NCBI GenBank assembly: GCA_018105865.1
Contig: CM030834.1
Span: 14,262,719 to 14,326,718, forward strand
Origin: Metaphire vulgaris
Lineage: Eukaryota > Annelida > Clitellata > Crassiclitellata > Megascolecidae
DNA: 64,000 bases
Reading direction: 5' to 3'
Below the pieces are notes generated by a model. The model did no database searches. It had not been told where the DNA came from and saw nothing but the letters and a program-made list of their open reading frames with translations. Each line of letters starts with the position of its first letter. Within the stretch, counting starts at the first letter, position 1. Below are positions 51,401 to 61,723 of this stretch, piece by piece. Position numbers and translations under genes: made by a program.

Positions 51401-54400
51401 AGACAATACCTCTAAACCATTTTCTCAAATCAAGTTGGAGAAATATCGATTAAAAGGGCAGCAACTGCCTGAAAGATGTGTTAATGCTGAATCTACTCCA
51501 AAAGAGCAATTAAATAATTACCAGAAACTGCTGCCTCGATTATCATTCTTCAATGCTAATGGCTTTGATACTAGTGAAATGTATGATGAATTACAATATC
51601 GAGAAGAAATAGAGGGTGAAATTGATAATACCAATGAATCATCAGATATTGATAATGGGAGATCAAAAGGATATAAGTCTTATGATCAAAGAAAATTTGA
51701 AGTTTGGGGATTAGACGACCAAGTAGAAGGTTCTAATTTTGAGAATTTAAAATCCAATTATTTGAAGGCAAAGGAACTAGAAACAGGTCATATTTCACTG
51801 CCTAGAAATAGGAGGCAGACGGCAAACACCTTGGACTGCTTGAGGAATTCAGAAATAAATGAAGCAATGAGAAGAAAATGTAACATGATAGACATACCAG
51901 AAAATGAAACTGATAACATGCAAATATTTGAGTCGCTAAATAGGAATGCTTCTAACAGGATGCTTAGAGAAAAGACTCTGAAGATTCTACAGGCTGGAGT
52001 TGATAGCTCAAAGTCTCAAAAGACCCAACAAGTTGCAGACAATAGCTTGAAATCTCCAAAACATCAGCCGGCTGAAGTTGATATTTCTAAATATGTAAAA
52101 CCTCAACCAGCTGCATTTGATAGTTTGAAATCTCAACAAACCCAACAAATTGCAGATGATGGCTCAAACTCTCTAAAAGTTCAACCAGTAGCAGTACAAA
52201 GAGATCGTCATCATTTTCAGCATCCATCCTCAGGTGCTGTTGCTCAGTATGCATTGGAAAATGAACACATACGACTGCCACCATCATCAATGACATTCCA
52301 GCAACAGTCCGTAAAGCCTGACGTTGCACAGAGACCTTCATATACATCAATTCAAAACAAGTCTTACAAAACCCAACAAGTTTCAGATGATGGCTCAAAG
52401 TCTGTAGAATCTCAACCAGCTGCAATTGATATTTCTAAGTCTCTAAAACCTCAACCACCTGAAGTTGATAGCTCTAAATCTTCGAAACATCAACCAGCTG
52501 GAGTTGATAACTCAAAGGCTCTAACACCTCAAACAGCTGCATTTGATAGTTCGAAATCTCAACGAATCCAACAAATTGTAGATGATGGCTCATATTCTCT
52601 AAAACCTCAACCAGTAGCAGCAAAAGGAGATCTTCATCATTCTCAGCATGCAGCTTCAAGTGATGCTAATCGGTATGCATTGGAAAATGAACACATACGA
52701 CTGCCACCATCATCAATGACATTCCAGCAACAGTCCGTAAAGCCTGACGTTGCACAGAGACCTTCATATACATCAATTCAAAACAAGTCTTACAAAACCC
52801 AACAAGTTTCAGATGATGGCTCAAAGTCTGCAAAGTCTCAATCAGTTGCAATCAATAATTCTAAGTCTGCAAAGTCTCGATCAGTTGCAATTGATAACTC
52901 TAAGTCTGCAAAGTCTCAATCAGTTGCAAATGATACTTCTAAGCCTTTGAAACTTCAACCAGCTGAAGTTGAAAGCTCAAAGTCTCTAAAATCTCAACCA
53001 GCTACAGCCAATAATTCAAGGCCCCTAATACCTCAACCAGCTGCATTTGATAGTTTAAAATCTCAACAAACCCAACAAATTGCAGTAGCAGCTGAAGGAG
53101 ATCATTTTCAGCATTCACCCTCAAGTGATGTTTCTCAGCATGCATTGGAAAATGACCAGATTTGGCTGCAACCTTCATCACTGACACTCCAACAGCAGAC
53201 AGAAAAGCCTGATTTTGTACATAAACCTTTATTAACAGCTGATCAAAACGAGTCTCAAAATACCCAACAATTTCCAAATGACAGCTTAAAACTTGTGAAA
53301 CCTCAACCAGCTTCAAATGATAGTTCTAAGTCTCTAAAACCAGCTCCAATTGATAGCTCATCAATTAGCGGAGAAGAAAGAATAAAAAGTTCAATCCATA
53401 AAAGTCACTTGGCAGATAGAAAGGTCCTGCCTGATGGTGATGTTGAAGATACAGTCGTACAGGAAATTAGCAGTACTGCAGTTAAATTGAAATTTAATGT
53501 GGGTAAACCTGTGATGAGCTCAGATGATGATAAGAAGCATTCAAAGGAAAGGAATATTGCACCAAATGATCATCGAACTTCTTCAGTCAGAGCTGGTCAT
53601 GAGAATGTTAATCAACAAAAGCCTGAAAATGAAAAAGTAAAAGAATATGAAATCTATTATGAAGAAATTATACAATCTGAGATTGAAGAAACAGAAGAGA
53701 TAACAGAAGAGATAATAACACAAGACAATAAAACCACATTCAAAAACACTAAAGCCACCAGTAAACAAGCTCCCAACTACAAACCATATGCTGCACAGTT
53801 TTCTCAGCAACAATATAGTGATAACACTGACGGAACTCAAAATCACTCACGATTTATACCAAGTGCAGAAAGTGAAAAATCGCCAGCACCACAAAGAAAA
53901 TTATCTGAAAAGTCACCACCATTGCTGCCTACATCCACTATCAAAGGTGCTGCAAGTACAGAAAAAATACCTTCCCATTCTAGACTGTTGTCTGGAGAAA
54001 AGTATTCTCTGCCAGCCGCCAGTGACACTCTAGGTGAAATAAAAAATATCTCACGTTCGATGCCAACAGCAGATTATGATAAAGTGCCATTAACAGATAG
54101 AAAATTGGCTGAAACATTGCCATCTTTCAATGCCACTGCCCCTCTGGAAAGCATTGAAGACATGTATGACACACCTTCCAAGCAAAGACTAACGGAGGCT
54201 TCATTGCCGGACTCCAGTGACAACCCTGATGAAATTCATGCAGCTTCACTAGTTAGACTAACTGAACCGGATGAAGTGGCAGAAGAAGCACAACCAGCTT
54301 CAAAGGATGAAGCGGCTGCAGGAGCACAACCAGAAACAGAAGATGAATCACCATATTATGTACAAGTAATGAAAAAGCATGAACAAGAATTGCCCCTTTC

Positions 54401-57400
54401 TGCTTTAAAACACAGAAGTGCTGACAATCTGAATTTGTTTCATTCTCCGCTCTCAACTATATCAGATGTAGCTACAACGAGAAACCTTTTTCACAAGATA
54501 TCATCACTTTCTGTCACAGGTGACACAGAAATAGAGCCATCAGCAGTAGTAGACAATACTCTTTCAGCATCTAGACAGAAAATTGGTGAATATTTGAATA
54601 AAAACCGACCTCAGTTCCAGGTTGTCTCTGACTCTGGTTTAAAAACAGCCTTTCCTGAACCATATGTTTCATTACCTAAAGCTTGGCATACAATGCCTTC
54701 ACAGAACAAGCAGGTTAATTCAGAAAGCGTTTCTGTACCAAACGAGGTGCCAGCAAGAAGAGCTGCAAAAATGAATGAATTTCCTCAAAGCAAAGAAATG
54801 TTTAAATCTGGTATTATGCATCTAGTTCAACCAGGCTATTTTGACAAAGAGGAAACTTCAAGTCAGTCATCAGACCAACAGCCCTTTGATAAAAGTCATG
54901 CTCAAACTGTCTTTGAAGAGGAGAAGCTGCCCAAGCAAGCCAGCTTTTCGGTCGTGCAGAGTGAGGAAGAATCCATGTTGAGTGCAGAGCAGAAACTAGC
55001 AAATAGTTTACGGGAAACATACCCTGTTTCAGTTCCATTAGAAGGACTCCAGGATGAGCTTAAACCAGTTCAGCATTTAAGAAAATCCACTTCAAAAGAT
55101 AGATCGGCCAAACTTCAGCTTATGAAAGATGCAGAATCTAACACATCATGGCCATATTTGACTGATGCTGCAACAAATACATCACAAGTTCAAATGAATG
55201 AAAATGTGTCATATGCAGAGAACAGTGCATATAAGCCACATACCAATAAAAACTTACAAAAGCAGCATGATTTTCTTGCTAAACTGAGAACTAATGAAAC
55301 TGATCCAGAGGGAAATGCTGATATTGTACAACTGGCTTCTGAAGGCGAATTTGAATTACATAGTGCATCAGTAGCAGGTGAAGAAAATATAGACTCGCTT
55401 TATAAAATAGCTCAAACTAAGCCTTCACTTGGCTCTTATAACAAATCCATGAAAACTTCTGATGAACCTTCATTGTCTTCAACTTCTACTGTACAAAAAT
55501 TTAAGTCACAGCAGAAGGCAGCTCAAACTAAAGGGCCGTCATTACCAAATGATGTTTCCATTAAACATATGAAAACACCCACTGAAGCTAAACTGCAATT
55601 GCATGATGGCATTCAGCCAGAGTCTCATAAGTATAAACTGCAATCTGCTCCAATTGTGGACTATGGAACGTTGAAATCTCTTGACAAAAGAACTGTTACA
55701 AATGAAATGCAGTCACAGCATATGTCAACTCAATCTAAAAAGTCATCATTACCAGTTGATGCCTTAGCGAAACAAGTAAAAACACCCAATGAAGCTGGAC
55801 TGCAGTTGCATGATGGCAGTCAGCCAGAGTTAGGAAGGTCCACTTCAAAAGAAAGACCAGCAAGACCTCAGCCTTTTAAAGATGCGGAATCTAACACATC
55901 GTGGCCATATTTAACTGATGTTGCAACAAATACATCACAAGTTCAAATGAATGAAAAAGTAAGACCTCAGCTTTTTAAAGATGCAGACTCTAACACATCG
56001 TGGCCATATTTAACTGATGTTGCAACAAATACATCACAAGTTCAAATGAATGAAAATGTTTCATATGCAGAAAACAGTGTTACCAATGAAGCAAAAGAAA
56101 CAGTTACTGAGGATTCCCGGCTGTTGCACAATAGCTCCGAACATTATGCCTCTCCCTTAAAAGTTCAATCACAATCTACTTCATTTACTGATGGAGGAAA
56201 AGTAAAGACATTACATAAGACACCTCACATAGCAAGTACACCATCAAATTCTAATTTAAAACTTGACAAAGGTGTTAGCAGCCAATCACAGCCAACTGCA
56301 CAGTCAATTGCCTCAGAGAAAAAAATTGTAAAGTCACAACATAAGAAAATGCACGCCAAACTTTCATCAGTATTTCCTGAATCTTCAGCTCACCTGAAAA
56401 CTGGGTTGTCAATTCCCGATTCTTCATTTAAGAATATTGAAACGTCTAAAGAAGCACCATTACAGTCTCAACAAAAACGTGATTTTGATGATCAGCCAGC
56501 ACCGACTTGTGATATAAATAGTACGCATTTACTGCATAAGGAAAACGAATTTGGAAGTCAATTGGGAATGAATGGGTCAGACCAAAGTCGAGTAAAAATT
56601 CCTACTAGCTCCCAACCATGGCTGCACGGTGGCATCCTACCAGCAGAGTCTGCTAAGTACAAGTTGCAGTCTACTTCAGTTTCAGATGGAGGACAGCAAG
56701 AGTGTCTGAACCAGGCAACTCAGACTGAACTTCCATTTTACAGTTCTTCAGTTGAACAGATAAATTCCACTGCTGAAGATTCACCTTCATTATATGGCAG
56801 CATCTTACAAGTCAAGTCTGGCACTGAAGCACGCTCACAGTCTAAATTTGTTTCAGGCGGAGAAAAACCAAAGAGCAAACTAATTCAATTTAAAATTCCA
56901 ACAATACTGATTAACTCTGCCAGCATGCCACACAAAATTCCTGCTACTGTATATCCTTTATCTGCTGATGCTTTAAAATCTGACCCTAATATAAGGTTTC
57001 AGTCATCAATGAAAGCACCCAAAGCAGCTCAAGTGAGGAAACCTTCAACACACAATCCTCAATCATTATCAGAAAGTGAGTCATCAAGCATCACTAATGA
57101 ACCATTCTCCAAAAGAACTCTGGAGAAAACAGAACCAGCAATAGCTATAAATGCAGCTGCATCATCTGTGCCTGTTAATGTGCCGAATATATCGCACCTT
57201 CTCAATAAGTCAAAAGAAGATGTTAACAATTCAAAGCGGAAAACTTCAAATACTGACGTTTGTTCTGCAGTTTCTTCTACAGACTTTACAAGAAGAGTGC
57301 AAAGCAGCAAAGTCGAAAAACCTACTAAGTCGCAAGAATCTGATATGAAATCACAAAAAGTTCATATTCCTTCCAGTGGTCTGGCTCCAGTTCGTGAATC

Positions 57401-60400
57401 CATTTTAAAGTCAACGCTTAGGATAAAAGATTCAAAACTCAGACCATCAGATACTAAAAAAATTAAGGCAAAAGGAGTAACCTTTGTAGAAATCTCATCA
57501 GATGCTTCACGCACTCAAATAGATGACACCCCTTTCACACCAGACATTCTTGAAGAACCATCTCAAACAATCATCTTGGCAAAAGGGCATGGATCAAGTG
57601 AAAGTCGATATACAAAAAGGCCTCTAACTTCTGTGGCCAAAAAAGACAAAAGCACACAGTCTGTTAAAGAAAAAATACTGCCAGATGAAAAGTCATCTCA
57701 AATGTCCAAAGATGAAGCTGATAAAGATCAATATGCACCAGTAGTTTTCCCGATGTATGAAAAGCATAGGCAAAATAACGACAGGTCACCATCCGTGTTC
57801 ATGATGCATCAAGCTGTGGGTCCATACAAAAATGAGGCAGGTGAACCAGATTCTCTCCGATATTTGCCAAATTTCTTGTTCAGTCCAAGCTTAAAATTGA
57901 AAGAATCTAAGCAGCAGCTTACTAGTACAGCAAATGAATGTGTGCAACAACACGATATTGCCACAACAGATAATGCTCTGTCTTCAATATGTTGGCAGAA
58001 TAAGATACATACCATTAAAGCATCATCGTCAGCAGGCAGCGGATCTTCAAGAGAGGGTTACATGCCCTTCCAAAATGAAACAGGTTGCCACAAAAGAGGT
58101 AAAAGTGTAAACTTAAAATACAATTCTTTTCCTGAGGGAGGATATAATTACAGTGACAAGCAACCATCCAACATGGTGACAGATCGCCTTAATGAGTTGC
58201 CCGATAAGAACTTGACAACTAAGGTTATACCCAAAATTCATTCATGTAAGGACCATATGATGCAAAAGGCCATGAAGTCAAAAAGAAAAACATCTGCCTA
58301 TGAAAAGCCAGAAAGACCAGATAATTTAAACAATACTTTGATGCATCAGCATACAGTGTCTCCTTCAATGTCAAGTCATTCTAGCACAGTTTCACATAAA
58401 GGAATTGCTCGAGGGTTGAAGAGTCCAAAGAAACAGGGGTGCAAAGAACCATTGGCCACTAGATCTAATCTGCAGAACTCACAAATGTTAACATTCACTC
58501 CAAAAACCGAATGTGTTTCTAGATATTCAACTTCTTCTGTTTCAAATTCTGATAACCTTTCTGCATCACATCAAAACATGCAATCTTCCAAAGAAACGCT
58601 CACTTCACTTATCTGTAGTGCAGAGTCGTCTTCCTCAACTTTAGCTGCTCTGCAGGTATCATCGGAAGAGACAAATTTCAACAAAACAGTTAATGCTAAC
58701 TTAAAATACTTTTCTGATTGTAATAAAAACTCAGAATTATGGCAGTCTGCATGTGAAAAGCAGTCCCCTTCGAGACAAATGGCTGATGCATCAACATGCA
58801 AGAAATTAGGTAAGTCTGAAGCACCCAATCTGTTGCAGACAAAAGTTGCAATTTCTGAAAGCAGAAATCTCATTCCTATGACGCTGCATAATAGTCCTCA
58901 TTCAAAGGCGATGGAACCTCATTCCTTAATCCAGCATCGGCAGACAGGAACAGCAACTCCTGTCAATGAACTTTTAGAGAACAAAATCAAATTCCAACCA
59001 CCTTCTGTAATGACTAACACCACCAATGCACTAGCACAGCACAAAACAGAGTCCTGCATGCCTTTACCAGAGTTTGAAGCATTATTTCCAAAAGACAGGT
59101 CTACGTCATTGGCACTGAATCTGTTGAACAGGCAAGAAGGAGTCTTAAAACAATCGATAAATGAACTAACCACAGCTCAATCTATGGCCATGAATTATGC
59201 AATTAAACCATCTTATGCACAAATCCCATCCGACTCATCAGCATTTGCATCAGTATCAAATAAAGAAATGCACTTTGATGATCAAGCTACTGTTTGCACG
59301 TCAAATGCATTAGTTTCAGATCATCAAAGGGGTTCAGAATTCAAGTCCAGCCAATCAAAAATGAAGCAGCTGCATCCCGAGTACAATGTCTTAGATGCAG
59401 GGCTTTGTCAACAACCTGTGTTCTGTCAGGAACAGCCTGTGCTTTCAAAATCTATTTTGGGCTATAACAGTTTCACTACTGGAGCCATTTCATTACCACA
59501 AAATGCCGAAACAGAAAAGAAAGTTAGTGTTTTACCTGTCACTAAAGTACAATCTGTATTTGGTGAAGGTAAGAATTCTGGGTCAAGTTCCCTTATCAGG
59601 TCATCATCATCCCTTGGGATTTTAAAAACACAGCAAAAAGATGAACATCTAATGAGAACAGTCAATCTGCACAAAGAGTCACTGGGACAGTCATATGAAC
59701 AGCCAGACATTGCTGGATCGGACATCAGAAATAAGAGTCAAGATCAGTCTAACAGTTATTTTCAAGAAGATGCCTCAACAATTAAGCCTCACAAAGAATT
59801 TAGGAAGACCACGGGCAGCAGACAATTAGGCAAAGAAAAATCAGTGCATAATGAGAAGACGGTTTTCACACAATCCTCGATTCCAGTTCAACATTATTCC
59901 AAAAATGACTCATTGGATTGGAGAAAGCAAGTGAGTGACGAAGCCATTCTACCAGAACCTGTCGAGTCAAATTCAGTTCAACAAGCATTGTCAAGTGACA
60001 AAATGAATACTTTGGAATCATCCTATAACAGGTTACTTCGCTTGTCAGAGAGTAACATTTCCTCTTCATCCTCGCTTCCAATTCAGCAGACTTTTCTCAC
60101 CCATGCAGTTCCATTGAATGAATCCCGACAATCAACCTCATTACAACTGTCAAACTCAATAGCAGACTCTCTGCAGTCAACAACATTACCACCATCTTTG
60201 ATAGACTCACAAGATTCACTATCACCATCATCGTTATCATCAAAACTTCAAGATCCGAATAGCCGCATGACAACTGGACTGCATTCACAAAACCGTTTCT
60301 TCAGTTATCACCATGGAATGAATTACCAGCAACCTCAAGCAGGGAAAAGAGTAAGTCAAGTCAAGCAGCAAAACACATCAACTCAGAAATGTAACCAGAT

Positions 60401-61031
60401 TCTGAATAAAACACAAACAAAGCAACATCTGATATCAACATCTTCTACTGATCATATTTCAGCTCATGGGTCCAAATTTCAAGACACTCAATCCAGCACA
60501 AATAAAGACAATGGCATCAAAACGAAGACTATTTTTAACCTACCCAATTATTCTACAGATCACAAGGATAGTGGAAAGCCTATAGACTGTTCAACAAATA
60601 AAGGCCAAAAAACTGTGACAAAAAACCAAAATGACAGCTTGGAAAGACCATGCTCTCATCTCATTGAAACTCAAATCAACCCATCAGTTATAGCAAACAG
60701 AATCGAAACCAAAGTCACTTCAAACATTCAATCTGCAAGTGGACACTCATATACACCACACAAGCCTTGTTCTCTAGTACCATCATTTGAACATAAAAAA
60801 TTAATACCTTTGATCACTCACTTACTGAATGAAGAAAACAGGAGCAAACAATCGACAATACAGCAAAACCAGGCACAAGTACCACATTACACTCAGAAAC
60901 ATTATATAGTGCCAAATGAATCCAATAAGTCTGCATCAGAGCTTGAGGTGTCATCATCAGCTTACTTGTTTCAACAACAAAGGGAACTGCAGATCCTGAA
61001 TGGTCCAGATAGGAGAACAAGAGAAAAATAA
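38025..61031 (+). CDS. Giant TSP1-Ig-EGF single-pass receptor-like protein (eight exons, about 4573 aa)
   Basis: Exons 38025-38205, 38967-40133, 41639-41803, 43002-43146, 44101-44264, 45792-45956, 47932-48025 and 49391-61031 sum to 4573 codons plus stop, with every phase matching. Order: signal peptide; a 389-residue charged, partly coiled-coil exon; thrombospondin type-1 repeat (about 450-505); Ig-like domain split over two exons (about 506-608); EGF-like domain (about 610-660); membrane span (about 673-696); then a cytoplasmic tail of about 3870 residues, low-complexity and repetitive. Ig-EGF-TM order recalls neuregulin-type precursors and other adhesion receptors, but TSP1 plus this tail matches no family I know. 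Two introns use GC donors. The assembly is inferred from splice signals and not confirmed by transcripts. Confidence 0.75.
38967..40133 (+). CDS. Exon 2: charged ectodomain with coiled-coil segment
   Basis: Acceptor CTCACACAG, donor GTTTGT. Encodes 389 residues rich in Arg, Glu, Ser and Asn, with potential N-glycosylation sites (NKSIYGG, NVTDRP, NSTDET). Near the end is a heptad-like helix LQLEEGEAQLKAMRQEMEFL + EKIVLRME. No named domain. The reading frame runs past the donor only into a TA microsatellite. Confidence 0.7.
40192..40250. repeat. (TA)n microsatellite
   Basis: About 58 bp pure TA, 58 bp after the exon 2 donor, preceded by a C10 run. Confidence 0.95.
40256..41340. other. Intron with repeat fragments
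   Basis: 40300-40420 and 41030-41110 share 'AAAAACGTAAAAACG' type words, suggesting ends of one element. 40725-40790 resembles the GGGTGCA family at 21167. 41159-41175 is a G-rich run. No exon seen. Confidence 0.4.
41372..41570. repeat. GGGTT-rich repeats
   Basis: Many GGGTTGGGTTGG and GGATTGGGTT units scattered over 200 bp, all on one strand, bounded by 'CAGAGATGTCAATGGG' (41370) and the imperfect inverse 'CCTATGGACAACTCTG'. Probably a MITE with GGGTT filler. Confidence 0.65.
41639..41803 (+). CDS. Exon 3: thrombospondin type-1 repeat
   Basis: Acceptor CTGTTTTAG, donor GTAAGA, symmetrical phase 1-1. Encodes LSQWTAWSTCSTTCGPGQAI then RRRNC, with later cysteines in KSCKTV, SSCFP and AVCKS. 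This is the WxxWSxCSxTCGxGxxxRxRxC hallmark with six cysteines. Phase 1-1 makes it a shuffling-competent domain exon. Confidence 0.85.
42118..42298. mobile_element. hAT-type MITE
   Basis: Left CAGTGTTTATTCTAGGCC and inverted right CAGTGTTTATTCTAGCC, with a perfect 8-bp duplication ATTATTCC (42110-42117 and 42299-42306). Confidence 0.92.
42465..42758. mobile_element. hAT-type MITE (CAGTGGCGGTTCC family)
   Basis: Left CAGTGGCGGTTCCACCATG and inverted right CAGTGGCGGTTCCAGGAATT, with duplication GCCATAAA / GCCACGAA (7 of 8 or 6 of 8 depending on alignment). Same family as 24300-24726. Confidence 0.85.
43002..43146 (+). CDS. Exon 4: Ig-like domain, first half
   Basis: Acceptor CCACTTTCAG, donor GTAGGC, entry phase 1, exit phase 2. 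Encodes AYFEPMVFAYEGQAATLRCG, NYYSDAGIKELSWVTPNNEK and IDERTYYG. The 'EG..ATLRC' strand B cysteine and the 'LSW' strand C tryptophan mark an Ig fold. Confidence 0.75.
43198..43360. repeat. C-rich low-complexity run
   Basis: Repeated 'ACACCCCC' and 'CCCCAAATTT' words. It may be a decayed MITE interior; ends not defined. Confidence 0.5.
43830..43920. mobile_element. Truncated MITE of the GGGGCTGTCCAT group
   Basis: GGGGCTGTCCATTAATTACG + TCAACAA starts like the elements at 46005 and 46921. After about 60 bp it is replaced by AAAAGGTTGGGAACCGCTG, a hAT-type end. Confidence 0.6.
43985..44095 (+). mobile_element. (ATTG)n-tailed retroelement 3' end, copy 3, abutting exon 5
   Basis: 'GTGTGGTGCCATAGAAG' + TTTATTGATGCATCGATCAA and then GATTGATTGATTGA. 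It ends within 5 bp of the exon 5 acceptor (CTCCAAG|), so the end of the intron is derived from the retroelement tail. Confidence 0.65.
44101..44264 (+). CDS. Exon 5: Ig-like domain, second half
   Basis: The acceptor GACTCCAAG lacks a pyrimidine tract; the donor is TTGG|GCAAGT, a GC donor. Encodes GASVLLLNQATWYNCRLQVV, DGELRLKNVNASNQGSYDCV and IVRPNGRLETSNVVL. 'LRLKNVN.S.QGSYDC' is the typical Ig E-F strand signature with the second disulphide cysteine. Confidence 0.7.
44372..45030. mobile_element. hAT-type element (CAGTGGCGTAGCC family)
   Basis: Left ATTGGCGTAGCCACGGGG and inverted right TAGTGGGACGTAACCAGGAT, with a perfect 8-bp duplication GTTAGATA (44364-44371 and 45031-45038). It contains nested or tandem 'AAATTTGCCGC' segments and a nested 'CAGAGGCGGATCTAGGGTG' end near 44550. 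Confidence 0.8.
45096..45142. repeat. (TA)n microsatellite
   Basis: Pure TA immediately left of the MITE at 45144. Confidence 0.95.
45144..45410. mobile_element. hAT-type MITE between two (TA)n tracts
   Basis: Left CAGTGGCGTAACCAAGGGG and inverted right AGCGTAGCCAGGATTTCCGG, lacking the last few terminal bases on the right. The interior resembles 22054-22247. The target duplication is hidden in TA repeats. Confidence 0.8.
45412..45458. repeat. (TA)n microsatellite
   Basis: Pure TA immediately right of the MITE at 45144. Confidence 0.95.
45792..45956 (+). CDS. Exon 6: EGF-like domain with long C3-C4 loop
   Basis: Acceptor TTTTCTTTCAG, donor GTAGCC, phase 1-1. Encodes VHRCADLNPCLNGGTCQIRN + ATNASSANEGRVFGLGLVAV and CVCAVGFSGSLCQY. 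Cysteine spacing C-x5-C-x5-C-x26-C-x-C-x8-C is EGF-like, with the C3-C4 loop about twice the usual length and containing two NxT/S glycosylation sites. Confidence 0.8.
46005..46413. mobile_element. MITE of the GGGGCTGTCCAT group, copy A
   Basis: Left AGGACTGTCCATTAATTATG and inverted right AGGGGCTCTCCATTAATTAC. The interior carries GTCAACAACTGTCAACTTTC and GGTGATGACC words. It is the inverted relative of 46921-47317. Confidence 0.8.
46800..46890 (+). mobile_element. (ATTG)n-tailed retroelement 3' end, copy 4
   Basis: GTTGGATTTGGTGTGCCATC, 'GACTGAAGCCCTGAGC', ATTATGATAGTGGTGTCATA and 'GAAGTGCATTGATTGATTG'. Confidence 0.7.
46921..47317. mobile_element. MITE of the GGGGCTGTCCAT group, copy B
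   Basis: Left AGGGGCTGTCCATTAATTAC and inverted right GGGGGCTGTCCATTAATTAT. The interior aligns along its whole length with the inverted sequence of 46005-46413, with point differences. Confidence 0.8.
47353..47661. mobile_element. hAT-type MITE (CAGGGCTGGA ends)
   Basis: Left CAGGGCTGGACAATG and inverted right CAGGGCTGGAAACCCC, with probable duplication TTACTGCC / CTACTACC (6 of 8). The interior is AAACCTAGGTTTTTAAA-like. Confidence 0.75.
47932..48025 (+). CDS. Exon 7: transmembrane segment
   Basis: Acceptor AAATTGAAACAG, donor GTATGT, entry phase 1 and exit phase 2. Encodes GTGGVNTASSVGAIIAIFLL + VVLLFCGGFWLW. The hydrophobic run from VGAIIAI to FWLWFW spans about 22 residues. Using the second AG (after GGTACAG) would also be possible but breaks the frame. 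Confidence 0.75.
48026..49390. other. Intron, no feature of note
   Basis: AT-rich. 48640-48720 contains 'GGACCCTGAGTTTGACATGC', a hAT-end-like fragment. No coding exon seen; the open frame at 48924-49157 has no domain or splice support. Confidence 0.45.
49391..61031 (+). CDS. Exon 8: giant terminal exon encoding the cytoplasmic tail (about 3879 aa)
   Basis: Acceptor TTCTGCTCTAG. The leading G completes a Trp codon and the frame stays open for 11.6 kb to TAA at 61029. The juxtamembrane segment is FWAAFKSKRPPGFDKLPDGK. The tail is Ser/Gln/Lys/Pro rich, with several repeat classes: KPDF..xPSL units (about 49930-50900), a PRELSAAL array (50380-50530), KPQPA..DSSKS arrays (52000-53350) and three AESNTSWPYLTD blocks (55120-56060). 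A Cys/Lys-rich island lies at 50990-51330 (CADEIRFECLEECGG; SRKQCKYYDFNKFRHKR) and an acidic YEEIIQSEIEETEEITEEII segment near 53655. No enzymatic domain is seen. It is likely intrinsically disordered, perhaps a scaffold. Confidence 0.8.
50380..50530 (+). repeat. Coding tandem repeat, about 24-bp unit (L.RELSA.)
   Basis: Six units of 'TTGCCTCGTGAGCTCTCAGC', encoding variants of LPRELSAA (LPHELSAIL, LHRELSAAL, LPREISAAL, LNRELSAVL). Confidence 0.85.
52248..52404 (+). repeat. 157-bp coding segment duplicated without change (copy 1)
   Basis: Starts TATGCATTGGAAAATGAACA and ends GGCTCAAAGTCTG. I compared it by eye with 52674-52830 and found no difference; flanking repeats are diverged. Encodes YALENEHIRLPPSSMTFQQQ, then SVKPDVAQRPSYTS. 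Confidence 0.85.
52674..52830 (+). repeat. 157-bp coding segment duplicated without change (copy 2)
   Basis: Identical by eye to 52248-52404 at an offset of 426 bp. A third, more diverged relative is at about 53140-53230 (ALENDQIWLQPSSLTLQQQT). Confidence 0.85.
55123..56060 (+). repeat. Three AESNTSWPYLTD coding repeats
   Basis: About 85-bp units at 55123, 55878 and 55976 encode DAESNTSWPYLTDAATNTSQ + VQMNE with few changes. The last two are almost back to back and nearly identical. Confidence 0.85.
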
Positions 61032-61220
61032 ATATTTTTACAGAATTTGATCACAAAACTGTCAGGTGAAGTTTGAGACTGAACATCAAAATCAGTCAGA
61101 CATTGAAATCCTGGATGTTGTAAATGTCCCAGCAAGGATGGATGCTAAGGCGATAGAGGAAGACTGTAAAGTAACATTAAAACTTTTAGAACATTTTATG
61201 AATATGGTCATCACGTATTC

Positions 61221-61226
61221 AATAAA
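61221..61226 (+). terminator. Candidate polyadenylation signal of the TSP1-Ig-EGF gene
   Basis: AATAAA 190 bp after the stop, followed by a T-rich stretch (TTGTTTTAATTATTT). First good signal downstream of the stop apart from AAATAAAT overlapping the stop itself. Confidence 0.5.
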
Positions 61227-61723
61227 ATTGTTTTAATTATTTATGAAGAGTAAAATGGCAAATAAGATTAATAAGAATGTTCAAGGTTTGCTCTGTGCAC
61301 AGCACTGAAGAGTCCCCTAAGATTAGGGTGTTCCAATAAGATGGCATTTTTTGTACAAATTACCAAAATGAAAAATTATCTTTGACTTTTATTGCAAATG
61401 TTGTAGTGTTCTAGGAAATGTGTTGGACAAGTAAAACAGACTCTTTGTCTTACACCATTAATTAAATTAAAATTTTAAACAACTACCATAATAAGATTTA
61501 GTTCAGGTAATATCTTTAACTTTTTGCTAGTCCTACATTGGTGAATCACACTTAAAACGATCTTACATTGGAAACAACATAACCCAAAACTGGCATGAAG
61601 AACAGCAGATGACAGGTTGATCAAAATACTACTGATGAGATGGACTTGAGTAAATGGCAGCAAAATAATATATTACGCTCTAGGAAAGACTATTAACTTT
61701 TTGAACAAAACTACTTGTTAAGT

